DNA of 64,000 nucleotides from Chloranthus sessilifolius (taxonomy: Eukaryota; Streptophyta; Magnoliopsida; Chloranthales; Chloranthaceae), in contig CM037585.1 of NCBI GenBank assembly GCA_021018995.1, positions 119,992,331 to 120,056,330 of the forward strand, read 5' to 3'. Of this stretch, positions 46,491 to 59,198 are shown in pieces. Position 1 is the stretch's first letter. Every line of letters starts with the position of its first letter. A program made the translations under genes and the position numbers. The notes under the pieces are model-generated. The model saw only the letters and a program-made list of their open reading frames with translations, was not told where the DNA came from and did not search any database.

Positions 46491-49400
46491 TGTCTATTGC
46501 TAGTTGGAATATACGGGGGATGAATCATTCTTCTAAGAGGGAGGAAATTAAAAAATTAATTATGCCCAATAATATTGGTCTTTTGGGAATTATGGAAACT
46601 AAAATTTTAGAAAAGAGAAGTGATAGGATACGTAGGAAAATCTATCGTGACTGGCATGCTATCTTCAACTATGAGGATCACCACTATGGGAGAATATGGA
46701 TCATCTGGAATCCATGAATTTTTGAGGCGCATAAGATGTCCATAAGATGTCATCATCTGCGCAACATGTGCACACTAAGATTGTCAGGCTGGATGATAAC
46801 TTCAAATTTGAATATACAACAATTTATGGTTCAAACTTAGCGGTGGAGAGAAGTGAAATGTGGGTTTCAGTTCAAAATCAGTCACAATCCATCATTGATC
46901 CATTGGTTGTAATGGGAGATTTTAATTGTATCAGATATCATTTTGAAAAAATTGGAGGTAGAATGGTATCGGACCGGATTCTTCACGAATTTAATTGCAG
47001 TTTGGAGGCATCGAGTCTCTCAGAATTAAGGGTAACTGGCAATACATGGTCTTGGAGTAATCATAAAATTGGGCTACGAAGAATCCTTTTTCGTTTAGAT
47101 TGAGCACTTGTCAATCCACAGTGGAAAATTTTGTATCCGAATGGGGATGTGAAATATCTCCCGGTTAGCATCTCTGATCACTCCCCTATATTAATTGAAT
47201 TTTCAAATCCTCCTACTAGACCTAAACCGTTTAAGTATCATAGTGCCTGGAATAACGAACTTGGGTTTAAAGAAATAATCAAGGAAGCATGGTCTATTAA
47301 TGCTCGAGGAAATCTGACATTCATTGTGACTCAGAAGTTGAAAGAAGTCAAACGCGTGGTTCGATATTGGAATATCAACAAATTTGGTAGAATCCAAAAC
47401 TGAGTGAAAGAAGCGAGAACTGAACTTAAGGTAGTACAAGCAAATATTCAACGAGATCCTTTGGATGATACTCTTGCTAATCAGGAGAGAAGGTTGGCTT
47501 TAAACCTTCAAAAAGAGCTCAATGTTGAAGAAAGATTTTATCAGCAAAAAACAAAAGAACATTGGATCTTAGAAGGCGACAGGAATGCTCATTTTTTCCA
47601 TGCGTCCATCGCGACCAAAATTTCTAGGAATACTATCTCTAAAATAAAATTACCCAATGGTACTAGATTGGTGGACCCTGAACTAATTGGGGCAGCTACG
47701 GAAGATTTTTTCAAAGGAATTTTTACACCTAGCTCAAACAGCCCAATCCCGATAATTCCTTTCAAAAGCAAAATAAATGACGAGAAGGAGGCTACAATGT
47801 TGTCTGCCGAAATTACTTATGACGAATATGGAAGGTTATAGATGAAGCGGCTCCAAACAAAGCTCCGGAGCCTGATGGTTTGCCGACTGAATTCTTCAGA
47901 GATCACTGGAATATTGTCGGCATGGATGTCTCTAAAGCTATAAGGAACTTCTTCTTAAAAAGGCGTCTGGTAAAATCTCTGAACTCCACTCTTATTACTC
48001 TAATTCCAAAAGAAAAAAATGCGATTATGCTGGATAATTTTAGACCAATCTCTCTATGCAACTTTTTGTATAAAGTGATTGCTAAAATCTTGGCTAATAG
48101 ATTGGCCCTAGTTCTCCCTAAAATTATTAGCCCAAATCAATCTGCTTTTGTGAAGGGAAGAAATATTTTTGAAAACATCCTACTCGCTCATGAGATGATT
48201 AGAAATTTTCATTTGAAGAGTGGCCCCAAAAGGTTTTGTGTCAAGATTGATATTCAGAAAGCCTATGACCGTGTTAGATGGGACTTCATACTTCAGATCT
48301 TACACCAACTTGGGTTTGATGAAACTTAGAATGACTAGATTAAAGAGTGCATTACTACGCCCAGATTTTCAATCAATATAAATGGGACCCCAAAGGGTTA
48401 TTTTGATAGCCAATGTGGATTAAGACAAGGAGATCCACTATCTCCCCTCTTATTCACATTGGTTATGGAGGCGTTTACCTGCTTCCTGGAAAAAAACATT
48501 AATGAGGGGATTATAAAGATATCCTCCGATAGAAATTGTCCGATTGTTTCCCACCTAATATTTGCGGATGATTTGCTCATTTTCTCAAATGATGAGGTTG
48601 GCTCGGCCGAAGGCATTAAAATTTCTCTAACTCTTGTATGCGGGGAGGGTGGAGTTGATCAACTCGGTATTAAACAACTTCCAAGTATTTTGGTTTGGAG
48701 CATTCCACCTTCCTAGAAAGGTGTTGGATAAAATTCAAAATATGTTATGTAATTTCTTATGGGGTGGCCCGGAATTAATCCACAGATTACATCCTATCAG
48801 TTGGGATATGGTTTGTCATCCAAAAGAAGAAGGGGGTTTGGGGATCCGTACTCCACATAACTGGAATGAGGCTGGTATGGTCAAGCTCTTTTGGAATATC
48901 ATAAATAATCTGAAGTCCTTATGGTTGCAATGGGTGAAGGCTAAATACATTGGCAACCAAGATGTATGGACGTGTGACCTTCCTAATGATTACTCATGGG
49001 CGTGGCAAGGAATCATGAGGGCTAGAGACACCATTAAAGAAAATGTTTCCATCATTTTCGGTGATGGGAGAAATACTAATGTGTGGAAGGATCTTTGGCT
49101 TGGTAACTATTCCGTAAATGATAAATATGGCAGAAGAGTCAAAATGCAAGCTGGCCTCGACAATACAATCAATGTGTGTGATCTGATTCTTAATGGGGAA
49201 TGGAATCTTTCGGAACCCACCACTTTACACATGAAAATGGCTTGGAACGAGATCAGAAATCAACTTATCCCAATTGAGGGATATGATGATAAGGTTATCT
49301 GGATGGCGACTAATAGTGGGGAGTTCTCGTTGAAATCAGCTTGGGAGCAAATTCGGACATCCACCAGTAAAGTTGATTGGCACAAATTTATTTGCCACCC

Positions 49401-50425
49401 TAAATTTATTCCAAGACATTCGATGTGTGCTTGGCTTGCAATTCACCAGAGGCTTTCAACGATTGAAAATTTGATGCAGCGCGGTTTCTACATACCATCT
49501 AGGTGTGTATTGTGTTGGAGTGATTGTGAAACTAACAACCATATTTTTTACCAATGTGGTTATAGTAAATGGGTATGAAAGTCTTTGATGGACAGGTTAC
49601 ACATTAGAAGACATAATATTGGAACCACTCAGGATGAATTGGATTACTGCATGGAGATCACCAAAAGAAAATCTATCACAAAAGATATGGTCAAATTGGG
49701 GTTTGCAGCATTTATTTTGCATACTTGGGCTGAAAGAAATAATCGAATCTTTGAGAATGAGCAGGCGCACAAGAAAGAGGTCCTTAAAACAATTGTGGAG
49801 GACCTTACAATCAAGATTGAGAACTCTAATATGGAGGGCATCACCATTGAAGATCAAGCAATCCTCTCTCAATGGAACATTGCCTATGAACTTAAAACAA
49901 AAGAAATTAATCGATGTCGATGGACCACGCTTGATGTCGGATACATCAAGTTCAACACGGATGGGTCGCTCTCCGATATTGCGGCTGGGTATGGAGGTTT
50001 TCTTAGAGATAGTCAAGGAAATATTGCGGTATACTATGCCGGACCATATGAAGGCATTGATATTCTAGAAATTGAAATTCATTCTATTCTTTATGGAATA
50101 CAGTTTGCAAGAAATCTAGGCATTGATAAGCTACTTGTGGAATCTGATAATCAAATTGTTGTGCAATGTATTCAAGGAAGGTGCAAGGTGCAAGGTGCCT
50201 TGGAGGTTAACGACAAAAGTCAGAAAGATTAGGAGCATACAAGGTCAGTTTGATGATTGCAAAATCAATCATGTGTGGAGAGAGGTCAATAGATGTGCTG
50301 ATTGGTTGGCAAAGTGGGGGGCGGAGATGGATAATATACAACAATGGGTTGATTCCATTAATTTGCCGATTACTCTTTGTAATCTCTCTAGAGAAGATCT
50401 ATGTAAAATCTATAATCGACTGTAA
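46487..50425 (+). pseudogene. LINE ORF2 (endonuclease, reverse transcriptase, RNase H)
   Basis: Domains in order. Endonuclease from 46487: ASWNIRGMN, IMETK, MGDFNCI, SDHSPILIEF. RT from about 47840: APEPDGLPTEFF, LITLIPKEKN, DNFRPISLCNFLYKVIAK, QSAFVKGRNI, KIDIQKAYDRV, GLRQGDPLSPLLF, IFADDLLIF. Zinc-finger-like region near 49380-49570 (HSMCAWLAIHQRL, RCVLCWSDCETNNHIFYQC). RNase H from about 49950: FNTDGSLSD, EIEIHSILYGI, VESDNQIVVQ, REVNRCADWLAKWG. Damage: stops at 46715, 47101, 47401, 48327, 48333 and 49576; an 11-bp tandem duplication at 46730-46751; a one-base shift near 47825; a deletion of part of RT near 48620; and an extra 7-bp unit at 50178-50198. Several stops fit CGA to TGA or TGG to TAG/TGA changes. 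Confidence 0.9.
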
Positions 50426-50478
50426 TCTACTCTTTTTTCTTTAATAAAGGGTGGGGACCGCAGAACTACTAAAAAAAA

Positions 50479-50499
50479 AACTAATGTGGTTCTTGGATC
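50479..50499. repeat. LINE target site duplication, right copy
   Basis: Exact copy of 44936-44956, starting within the A run and ending GGATC. Confidence 0.93.
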
Positions 50500-50650
50500 A
50501 TTTTTTTTTCCAAATCTTCTACTCAATTAGATGTTGCATGCATCTCGAAAAGTGATTCGAGAACTAGATTTGTTGTACGCCCATGATCATGTATGCCACG
50601 TCGAATGAACATGTGACTGTAATGGTAGGCCCATTTTCTCAAGATCCATT

Positions 50651-50833
50651 CACTACAAAAAATAAGACTATTAGCGGCAGTTTTTTTTAATAAAAAACTG
50701 CCGCTATTAGACCTGTCGCTACAAAAAACTGCCGATACAAAAATAATAGGAGCAATTTTTTGTAGTGACAGGACTAATAGCGGCAGTTTTTTATTAAAAA
50801 AAACGGCCGCTAATAGTCTTATTTTTTGTAGTG
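50651..50833. mobile_element. CACTA-type miniature element
   Basis: Begins CACTACAAAAAATAAGAC and ends with the reverse complement (...GTCTTATTTTTTGTAGTG). It is flanked by ATT at 50648-50650 and 50834-50836, the 3-bp duplication of the CACTA superfamily. At 183 bp it has no coding capacity. Interior repeats the unit (T)AGCGGCAGTTTTT in both orientations, so the whole element can fold. Confidence 0.88.
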
Positions 50834-51621
50834 ATTGCGTGGAGGATTGGGCAAAAAATAATCTTCATCGTTTGATTCAAAGCAGTCAACGGTTTTAAAA
50901 TATAAAATCCAAGTTGAAAAGAAAGAATACCGGGTTGCAAATAAGGTAGCCTAAAGCAAAATGTAAGTACATTTGTGCTCTACTTGACCATTTTAAATGG
51001 TTTTTTCAATTAGTCAACAATTTCCAATGGTAGGTTGATGGTCTAAGGTTACACGTATAACAGCCATTGTACACTTCATTTTCACCTCTAAGTAAACCTT
51101 ACTGAACCTTAGGCATGCATCTAGAAAAAGTGACTATTGTGTCACCTCTCTACATTTAATTATGGATTTATGATACCAAATTACAATTTTATTTTTTAAA
51201 ATTTTTGTGCGGGCCACTGAGACCTTCTCATTAATCTATGGACGTATGCAAACCCTGTTTACGTGGTTGGGTAAGTAAAAGGGTAAAATTCTCAAATGTG
51301 GCCTCGAAGTGGGTGATTCAAACTCAAGTCCCCTGCTTCTTGAGTTAGAGTGTTTGACCATCATGCAAACCCTTTAGGATTAATTACGAAATATGTTGGT
51401 GATCTTCGAATCATTTTGCTATAGTTTTACTCATAAGCGAAATGATCTCCAAACTCTAGTCATGGGACATATAATCTCATGACTCAAGTGACAAAATCTA
51501 AGGGCTTATACTTGTGAAATCAGTTGCATGTGCTTTTTTCAAAGGGTAATATAGAATCTTTAGAGTTGTTTATGCAAAATAATAAAATAGTATGCATAAC
51601 TAACTTAAAAGTAAATGGTGC
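50834..51621. other. Intergenic stretch, no gene seen
   Basis: No recognisable gene or element ends. Lies between two CACTA-type miniature elements, downstream of the broken golgin fragment. Confidence 0.5.
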
Positions 51622-51857
51622 CACTACAAAAAATGCAACTATTAGCGGCAGCCAAAGACTGCCGCTATTAACCAAAACACTGCCGCTAATACCCATAGCA
51701 GCAGTTGTAAAAACTGCCGCTACTAGTGCTGTCGCTACTTAGTTTTAGCGGCAGTTTTTACAACTGCCGCTAAGGGTATTAGCGACAGTTTTTACAATTG
51801 TTGCCGCTAAATTGTCAATAGTAGTGGCAACCACTAAAAAACTGCCGCTATCATGTT
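51622..51857. mobile_element. Second CACTA-type miniature element, diverged
   Basis: Begins CACTACAAAAAATGCAAC and carries at least six GCGGCAG or CTGCCGC motifs. A CACTA-like end GTAGTG occurs at 51821-51826, but related AACTGCCGCTA sequence continues to about 51857. No clean 3-bp duplication was found, so the right end is uncertain. Confidence 0.6.
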
Positions 51858-51989
51858 TATACCGACATTACAATCTGTGTTGATGTAGAGGTTCTAATAA
51901 AAGTAAAATAAGGAAACTAATTAGGAAACTTATTGGAAAAATGTAGGACTCAATTGAATTAAAAGTAAGAATTAAAATAGTACAAAAAG

Positions 51990-54161
51990 AAAAATATATG
52001 TCTGCTATAATTCGAACATCGACACCGTCTTTTTCAACCTGCTTATTGGGAAAATATATGCATTGCTTCTCTAGGAACAACCTCAACCGTATGATGTAAT
52101 CTCTATCTATCTCTCCTTCCTTTTGATCCAACTCTGCCGGCACTATGGCGACCTTGCTCTTTGGATGGCTGAAAACCTCCACAATGCTTTCTCTGATATC
52201 TGCTTCCAGCCTTTTGAGACAATTAACAAACTCTGCATCAAAAACTGACGCTAGAATTGGATGCCCATCTTCATTAACGATTCCATCATTCTGAGCAAAA
52301 TCTTCAACCTGTTCTATACTAACTATATTAGATCTTGTCAGTGGCTTACGGTGTGGAGCAGATGTTGCAAAGATAAAAGTAATGTTTTTCTGCATCTAAT
52401 CAAACTGCAAAAAATATGAGGTAAGCCTAATCTTCTGGCTAATGGCATCAGCCACAGTAAAAGCATCTCTACCGTTACTGCCAGTTTTGTTGTTATAGAG
52501 AACACATTCCCCCAAAATAACAGCAGTCAACCCACGTATGCATACACTCCCATATGGGCTTAAGACCAGCTCTAGAAGATAAGTTACGTGTGCCAACGAG
52601 TCGAGAAAGGAGCAAACAACATTCGAGCAATTTTCCAGCCATGTGATAAGAAGTCGCAGAAAAATTGGTTGGATATGATCTCCAATTGAGGTAAGAGCCA
52701 GGTACTTCACTATATGGTGCATGAGTGGGTCCGGGGAACCTAAGGATGGTACTGGAGCATCAAGTTCAACTTGTAAAACCTGTGATAAGCATATATCTCA
52801 GCACACTTGTTATGAGAAAATTAAAAGAGGTCAAACCGGCACTGGTGCATGATACCTGAGTTGGGCAAATGAATAAATCAAACACCATCCATTTTTTATT
52901 GGAAGAGAAAGAAGTGGGGAATAGCCTGTCCAACCGATAACATCCGCTGATGAGACAGGCTATTCAGCAAGTATAAGACCATACCATTAATAAATGGACG
53001 TGCTCAATGATACATAGCTTATACATTTGTATTTCATATGAAAATCTCACATAAAAATAAAATCTAGTCCATTATGCATCTAATGATTTGAAAAAAAGAT
53101 GAATAGATTATAGTGCACAAAACACAGTAAATTACTGACGAAAATAAATAGATAAATCATAGCACAGTAAACACAGTAAATTGGCCTCTCTGCTTTTTAT
53201 CACCAAGAATACCTGCATTTACCGTGCTCTACAAACTCTGAAAGAATGGACAAAATACCCAACACTTTTCATTGTGTACAAGAAGGAGCCGATGAAACCA
53301 CAATAAAATTTGACCAATGCCCTGAAGGTAATTTTGGTCACTCTTGAGCACTGAGGGGATTTAGAAGCACATCATTTAGTTTGCTTATTATCAATGATCT
53401 CTACTTTCCACATTTTCATCCTCTACCAGAAAAGGGAAAATAAAACTTAACAAGGAGAAGATGGTGTTACATACATACCCGTTCCTTGCACTGGATATTG
53501 TCCTTTAGGATATAAGTAAGAACACTAGCAGCTCGGCAACAAGTCTGCATTCAGAGACAACCAAATGGTTCTAACTGTTAAAAAGGCTGTCACCAAATGA
53601 AGTGATAGTAAATTTTCTGTGCTTCTACACAAATTGAAATAACCAATCCGAAAGTTCATTTCTGTTTTAAAATTCGGGCTAGCTCCTGGGCTTACTGAGT
53701 TGGTGATAACAGAAATGCCAGGGTTTTTTTGGGGGGGGAGTAGATGGGGTATCCCCAACCAGACTAGATTGATATCCAATTCAAGACTACTTAATTAGTC
53801 CTTCCTTACATATTATTCCAATGCCTCCAATATTTATGGATGGAGACTGAATGCTTCATGTTACCTCAAGATCTCCATCAGTCTTAGTCATAATAAGTCC
53901 ACGTATTAGCAGGCTGTCATTTTGAAAAACAATTAAAAAAAATGAAATAAAATCAGGAAGAATATTTAGTAGTAAAGAGAATATGTGTAGTTTTACACTA
54001 GATGACTACAGAGAAATTAGAAAAACTGATACAACAACTAAATGTGTATAAAAGGACCTTCCAAACGGCAAGTTTATATCATCCTCTAGAGTAGCATGAG
54101 ACAGTGTCTGGGGTTGAGGAGTCATGGTTGATGCTAATATGGCTTGGCCATCCGTATTTTT
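51990..54161 (-). pseudogene. GC6: Golgin candidate 6 / p115-Uso1-like fragment (4 exons)
   Basis: Exons on the minus strand are 54161-54058 (KNTDGQAILASTMTPQPQ), 53913-53865 (LLIRGLIMTKTDGDLE), 53544-53479 (TCCRAASVLTYILKDNIQ) and 52780 to about 52050 (VLQVELDAPVPSLGSPDP ... ITWLENCSNVV ... IRGLTAVILGECVLYNN ... VAIVPAELDQKEGE). All splice sites are GT-AG and phases agree. The match is to the armadillo-like head-to-neck part of Arabidopsis golgin candidate 6, a tether for ER-to-Golgi vesicles. The N-terminal exons and coiled-coil C-terminus are missing. A TAG at 52396-52398 interrupts the last exon in QFD-stop-MQK, where relatives have Glu. I call it a pseudogene fragment. Confidence 0.8.
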
Positions 54162-56967
54162 CTGCTTCAATTGAAAGTGAGCATTCAGCAAACCATAAGA
54201 CATAGTCAAAATGAGAGAGAGAGAGAGAGAGAAATCATAAATCATGCATGTAAAATGTCAATAAGGTCCAATTGAAGCAAACACATAACAAAGATGATGG
54301 AAGAACTAAGAATTCCTCCAGAAATATGTCAAACAACGACTAAATCAAATATAACAGCAAAATGCTTAAAATATGATATCATTTGTAATATTAAGCAGAG
54401 TTAGGCACACTGGAAGAGCACTATGACAGGCAAATTCTTCACCCATCTATAATACGAAGGTACTAATTAACCTAAAATTATGAAATGGCTTTCAACTAGA
54501 ATGACCACATGAAACAGTAACTCAACTGAATCAGTCAAAAAGTAGTAGACTACAAATGTAAGGTTGCAGTCAGAATTTTTACTCGCAAGATGCAAAATTA
54601 TGCCAGCTGATCACAACATACAAAGTTGTGCAGAGCAGATTGGCAATTCTTCTTTGCAGACTCCTAAAATGCAATTCTATTATTACTTCACGGAAAAAAT
54701 GTGCAATTCTATTACTTGTAAGAGAAAAATTCTCAGTTCTTTCATCACGAAAACCCCCAACTAAGGTGTGTAGATCAGAGCTTCCACCAATTCAACTAAG
54801 ACCAATTGGCATTAGGGTGGGATTCAACTTTTGTGGTTAAACTTGTGTTCGTGGTGTCCACTATCCGTGGTTAGTCCGCCATACTAGGGTGGATTGCTTG
54901 GCCCCATACCCTAACAAGGTGCATTTTGATAGTTTTCAATTCAAAATGCAATTCTGCTTAGAAATTTGTCAACAATTTAAAATCATCTTTACAGGCTCTA
55001 GTAGCTTTAATCCATATGCTCTCCCAATGGCAAATTCTCCACATGCAATCTCTCCAAAAATCTCAATACCTCTGAGTACCTTTGAGCCTCTTCGGCTGTA
55101 AAAGCCCCTTGAAGTGGCTCACACTAATCATCAAACTACTTTCCCAACAAGTCTTTCACAAAAAGATCACCAATATCACTTGATTTTCAACAATCAAAGG
55201 ATGGTAAGATTAAGATTTAAAACTCGGTCAAGTTGAATTGAGTTGACCTGACTTCGATCTAGCTCGAGTAACTAATAAAAGTGGATATTTTAAGTCCTTA
55301 AATTAGATAGACTACACAAAAAACATTATTGAACACTAAATATCAAAGGCAAGATCTGATACTAGACCCAGTTCAGTAATACAATAACAATCCCTCAGAA
55401 CTAGAGTCCGCTCTACCCATCCAACCATTAGTTGATTACTGACACTTGATATAAATAACGTAGCCCCTTAGTACCTTCTCATCTTTCCAACTTTCTACCA
55501 TAGTAGCAAATTTCATGTTCGATAATATTTCGATGGGAGGCCGCTCTGGTTCATTTCTTATAAAATCAGGAAAGATTTGGGAAAATTTTGAGGATTATTA
55601 AAAAAATATAACTATAATATGAAATTATAAATGATTTTTTCAGTGGGTAATTTAAAAGGAATTTTTTAAATTTTAATATAAATGGAAAACCCCCCAAAAT
55701 CATAAAAAAATAAAGGAAATTTTGTTGAAATTTCCAAAACTTCGGCCAAATTAACGGAATGGCTGAAAATTAGGAAAAATTTTTGGCTAACCCCTTGTTT
55801 GCCAATTTCGCTGAATTTCAGTGAAATTTTTACTATGCTTTACACAACCAAGAAGTGACATGCTATTAGTGCGTCACTTTTAAATACCGCCAAATTCCTT
55901 TGTTTGCTCACATTCTTCTACTTTTCAAGTTGTTACTTGTTCTTTTCCCTATCACCCAACCCATTTCATTCATTAGTATCCCATAGGTTTCTTTCTTTTT
56001 TGTCGGTAGTATTCCATAGGTTCATATATTCTGAATTGAGAGGCCCAGGACTTCGATCAATATGGAGGCAGAGAAGCCTCTCAATAGTGGATAAGGCTGG
56101 CAACCGTGTTCTCTTCATAATCTCAAAACAATGCTGCAGGCATAAGACTCCAACGAACTATCCCTTTTTAGATGGCCCTAGACCCCAACAGGGCATAGGA
56201 CTTTTGTAGTTATCAAGCAATGTGATGCTTACACCAAATTAACTCAGGCTAAAATTCCAAATGCATTTTGCAAAGGGGCAGTGAAAAAAAGGTGCTATGT
56301 GCTTTGTTGGTCCTGTTGAATACAAAATACTAGGAACAGTCTTCCCACATCTAATAGGATTATCCACAGTCGGTATTTTTTCACATGCCACACACCAAGA
56401 GAAATATCTATTTTCCTTGAGATCAAAGAGATGGACGACGAAAAAAAAGAGAGCAGATTTTACGGAGAAGTGACCCCTTTTACAGAGAACTCTTACATTT
56501 TTTTTCAGTATCTTTGATCACTGAGCTCGAAAGCCAACACATCAACATCACATATATTTTTGTTCTCGAAAAGTGGCTTTTATGAGAGTAGTTCTTCCTC
56601 ATGTGGGTGGTAACTGATTATTTCAAAAGGCAACTCTTTGTTCCATTCTTTCAATAACTGAATCCCTAACACATGTAGGTGGTGAGGCGATTTACCAATA
56701 CATAAAGGAATTTCCAAATTCAAATTTGAATGTCACACCTTGCATCCTAAGATGAGGGTCAAGCCATCTACATTACACCACCGAAAAAGATCTAAGCAAT
56801 CCTTTCATCTGTCTAAGCTTAATGCATTGACACGTCACAAAAATGATGGTGTGCCGTTGGATAGTAGAGGTGAAATTTGTTCATGTCTCTCTCCAATAAT
56901 AATAAACTAGAAGGCAACAATGGGTCTCCTTGTCGAGTTCTTGTCAAGGATCAAAGTTTCGGCCGAA
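54162..56967. other. Intergenic stretch, no supported gene
   Basis: A GA microsatellite lies near 54210-54231. I looked for upstream golgin exons on the minus strand and found none. Plus-strand frames at 54564, 54889 and 55904 have no features of known proteins and look like chance. Confidence 0.5.
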
Positions 56968-57042
56968 ATGACCGAAATTTCGGTCCAAATTATCGGTTTC
57001 GGTCCTCACCGAAACGATAATTTGGACCGAAATTTCGGTCAT
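56968..57042. repeat. Near-perfect 75-bp hairpin
   Basis: Arms of about 35 bp built of ATGACCGAAATTTCGGTCC and its reverse complement meet at a short loop around TCCTCA; one base is missing from the right arm. The arm itself contains the palindrome CCGAAATTTCGG. Likely a fold-back element or its core. Confidence 0.75.
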
Positions 57043-58610
57043 ATTTTGTATGGGACTCAAATTATCGGCCGAAATTACAGCCATTAAATCTATTTTCTCA
57101 CAAAAGCCATTTGCTTCAAAAGTTATTCTTCTAAGGTCAACATGTTCATACGTTATCTTGAAGTTGAGTTTCAACATCACCCTTGGTTTGCCTTCTCCCA
57201 TACTTGAGCTGACACATTTTGAACCTACACCCCATATAGTATTTGTCTTCTTTAGACAAACACGTTTTGAGATGGAGCTATACCATGCTTATGGCTCTTC
57301 TTATTCCTCTAGCAAGGACTTCCACAATAATTTCGTAAACATGGTCTCTAAACGCAATGGTTGGAAGTCCTTCAACTTCTCAGCGCCGCCCAACTGTGGA
57401 ATTAAGAATAACAGATGTTGGGTTTAGGTCCTTATTTAATTTGTTGCTGTCGTACTTGTGGACTCTGGTGAAAATCGTAATTTTTTTTTTTCAACTTATG
57501 GCCAAAACATAATGGATGAAAGACATCGGATATCTATGCGAGCCAAGGGCCTATCACCTTTCAATTCAACTCATTTTTGAGTGAGTGGTACTTGGTCAAC
57601 AACCAGCACACAAATGCTACAACGTAGATACCATCAATGGGTAATCATTCTGATAGGGGAACTTGAAACTGACTTGAAGAGACACCAATTTTTTAATACA
57701 TAACAGGGACCACAACACCTTGCTACATACTACACTAATCCATCTAAAGATTCAATTTGTAGTGGAAGAACTGGATCGACACCTATGTATCTTAAGAGCA
57801 TCCACATGTTGAAATTCTTAAATGTTCAAGAATCAAAGAAAGTTACGTCTTCTGTCAAACTGATCAATTTTTTTTCTTCTTTGTATCATGCCAGTGAATT
57901 TCTGTTTCATGAAGATTTTCATAAACTCTTCTGCTACGAAGTAATGATTTGCCTAAAAATCTGATCACAGCTGCAACTACAACTACAGTAACTCAAAATC
58001 TACACAAGACATCACATAAACCCTATGAAGATCTTTATTATTTTCTCAAGAAAACGACTAGAAGGATGTTAATAAATTTGAATGGCTGCAATCATTCGAT
58101 TGTGCCTAGATCAACCCAACGCCAACAATGTCATAGCCCAAAAACCTGCATAGTAGAGTATAACCAAAGCCATTATATTTCTATTGCAAGCTTCCTCTGG
58201 AATGAATTTCCATGCATCTGTAACCAGTACCACAAACATTTGTCAAAACTCTCAAGGTTCAGAAATTCCATAAATAAAACTGAGAGTTTTAGCAGGGCAT
58301 GCAAATGAAAAACAGAGTATACTATGTCAGCCATAATTCATTTCCAGCTACATGTGAGTACATCATTTCCAGCTACATTTTTTAATTCATTTGAGTACAT
58401 CATTTTCAGCTACATTTTTTAATTATTTTACAGCTATAGCTCTATCATTTCCACCTATAACTTAAGAAAATAACTGATTTGAATGAAAAAAGCAATGCAA
58501 AAATAAATCTATTATACCTCTATCTTATCGTTGCACCTTGAGCATGTCCAAGTAACTAGTACCGTTAGATCTTACAAGTATACCTACAACATGCAGAAAC
58601 AAACCTCCAG
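57043..58610. other. Intergenic stretch, no supported gene
   Basis: Frames at 57050-57427 (+) and 57949-58308 (+) are unlike known proteins. A TTTCCAGCTACAT motif is repeated near 58345, 58368 and 58402. No NPR1-like downstream exons were found on the minus strand. Confidence 0.5.
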
Positions 58611-59198
58611 TTATCCTTTTGCCCTTGTCATCCTCCTACATATCATAACAGCATTTTGACCATCAGAAGTCGCCTCTGACGCATTTGCACCCTTTGTCAG
58701 CAGAGCCACAATTACTGATGGCTCCCTACGCATAGCAGCCACATGGAGAACTGTATATCCTCTTGCATTCTTTAGATTAATGTTAGCCAATCCCATTTCC
58801 AAAACCTCAGCCACAATCTTAGGGTCACAATATGAAGCAGCATAGTGAAGAGCATTGGCCTCATCCAAGGTAATCTTAGATTTAGACAGCAGCAATTTTA
58901 CAGGTTGAACATCATCTGAATCTAGTGCCTTGTGGATTCTCCTGATTCTTCTTTCACGGAGGAGGTCAATGGATGGTATTTCAGGCTCATCCAATCGAGA
59001 TGTAAGGTGGAGTGATTTGATCTCATCAGCGAGTAAGATTGGGAGCTCCTTCTCTAGAGATATGTTGTCAAGATCTGACTGTGCTAGTCTTTGAACACAG
59101 TTGGAGATTAATTGACTAAGTTGGCAATAAAAGGAAACTTGAAGGATTGGTATCACGTCTTCCACAAGGGCCTTCTCAACAAAGTTAAGAAGTCGGCG
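58605..59198 (-). pseudogene. NPR1-like ankyrin exon fragment
   Basis: Starts after a TGCAG acceptor and reads RRLLNFVEKALVEDVIPILQ, SDLDNISLEKELPILLADEI, RRIRRIHKALDSDDVQPVKL and LHYAASYCDPKIVAEVLEMG. It continues with ankyrin repeats (GYTVLHVAAMRREPSVIVAL) to ICRRMTRAKG. This is exon 2 of the NPR1/NPR3/NPR4 salicylate-receptor family: the region after the BTB domain and most of the ankyrin repeats. Frame ends at TAA (58611-58613), where the family usually continues KDY...KTEQG. The BTB exon and the transactivation C-terminus are absent nearby. The exon itself is well preserved, so the fragment is young or copied recently. Confidence 0.8.

Larger units (their letters stand above)
44957..50478 (+). 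mobile_element. L1-type plant LINE with RNase H, decayed
   Basis: A 5.5-kb element with ORF1 (DUF4283 and zinc knuckle), ORF2 (endonuclease, RT, zinc-finger region, RNase H) and a short A tail, framed by a 21-bp perfect target duplication. It may be full length, since an upstream leader of about 140 bp is present. A 19-bp segment (ATCTCCTGTGATCAATGAA) is repeated at 44954 and 44985, at the 5' junction. Both ORFs contain stops or frameshifts, so the copy is dead, but the perfect duplication says it is not ancient. Confidence 0.95.

Noticed and set aside
51990-54161. Working golgin candidate 6 gene
   Set aside because: N-terminal exons and coiled coil are not found in the window, and the largest exon has an in-frame stop.
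56944-57201. 85-codon minus-strand frame over the 75-bp hairpin as a gene
   Set aside because: Its repetitive part is explained by the inverted repeat, and no protein family is recognised.
58605-59198. Functional NPR1-like immune regulator gene
   Set aside because: Only the ankyrin exon is present. No BTB exon, no C-terminal exons, and the frame stops where the family continues.
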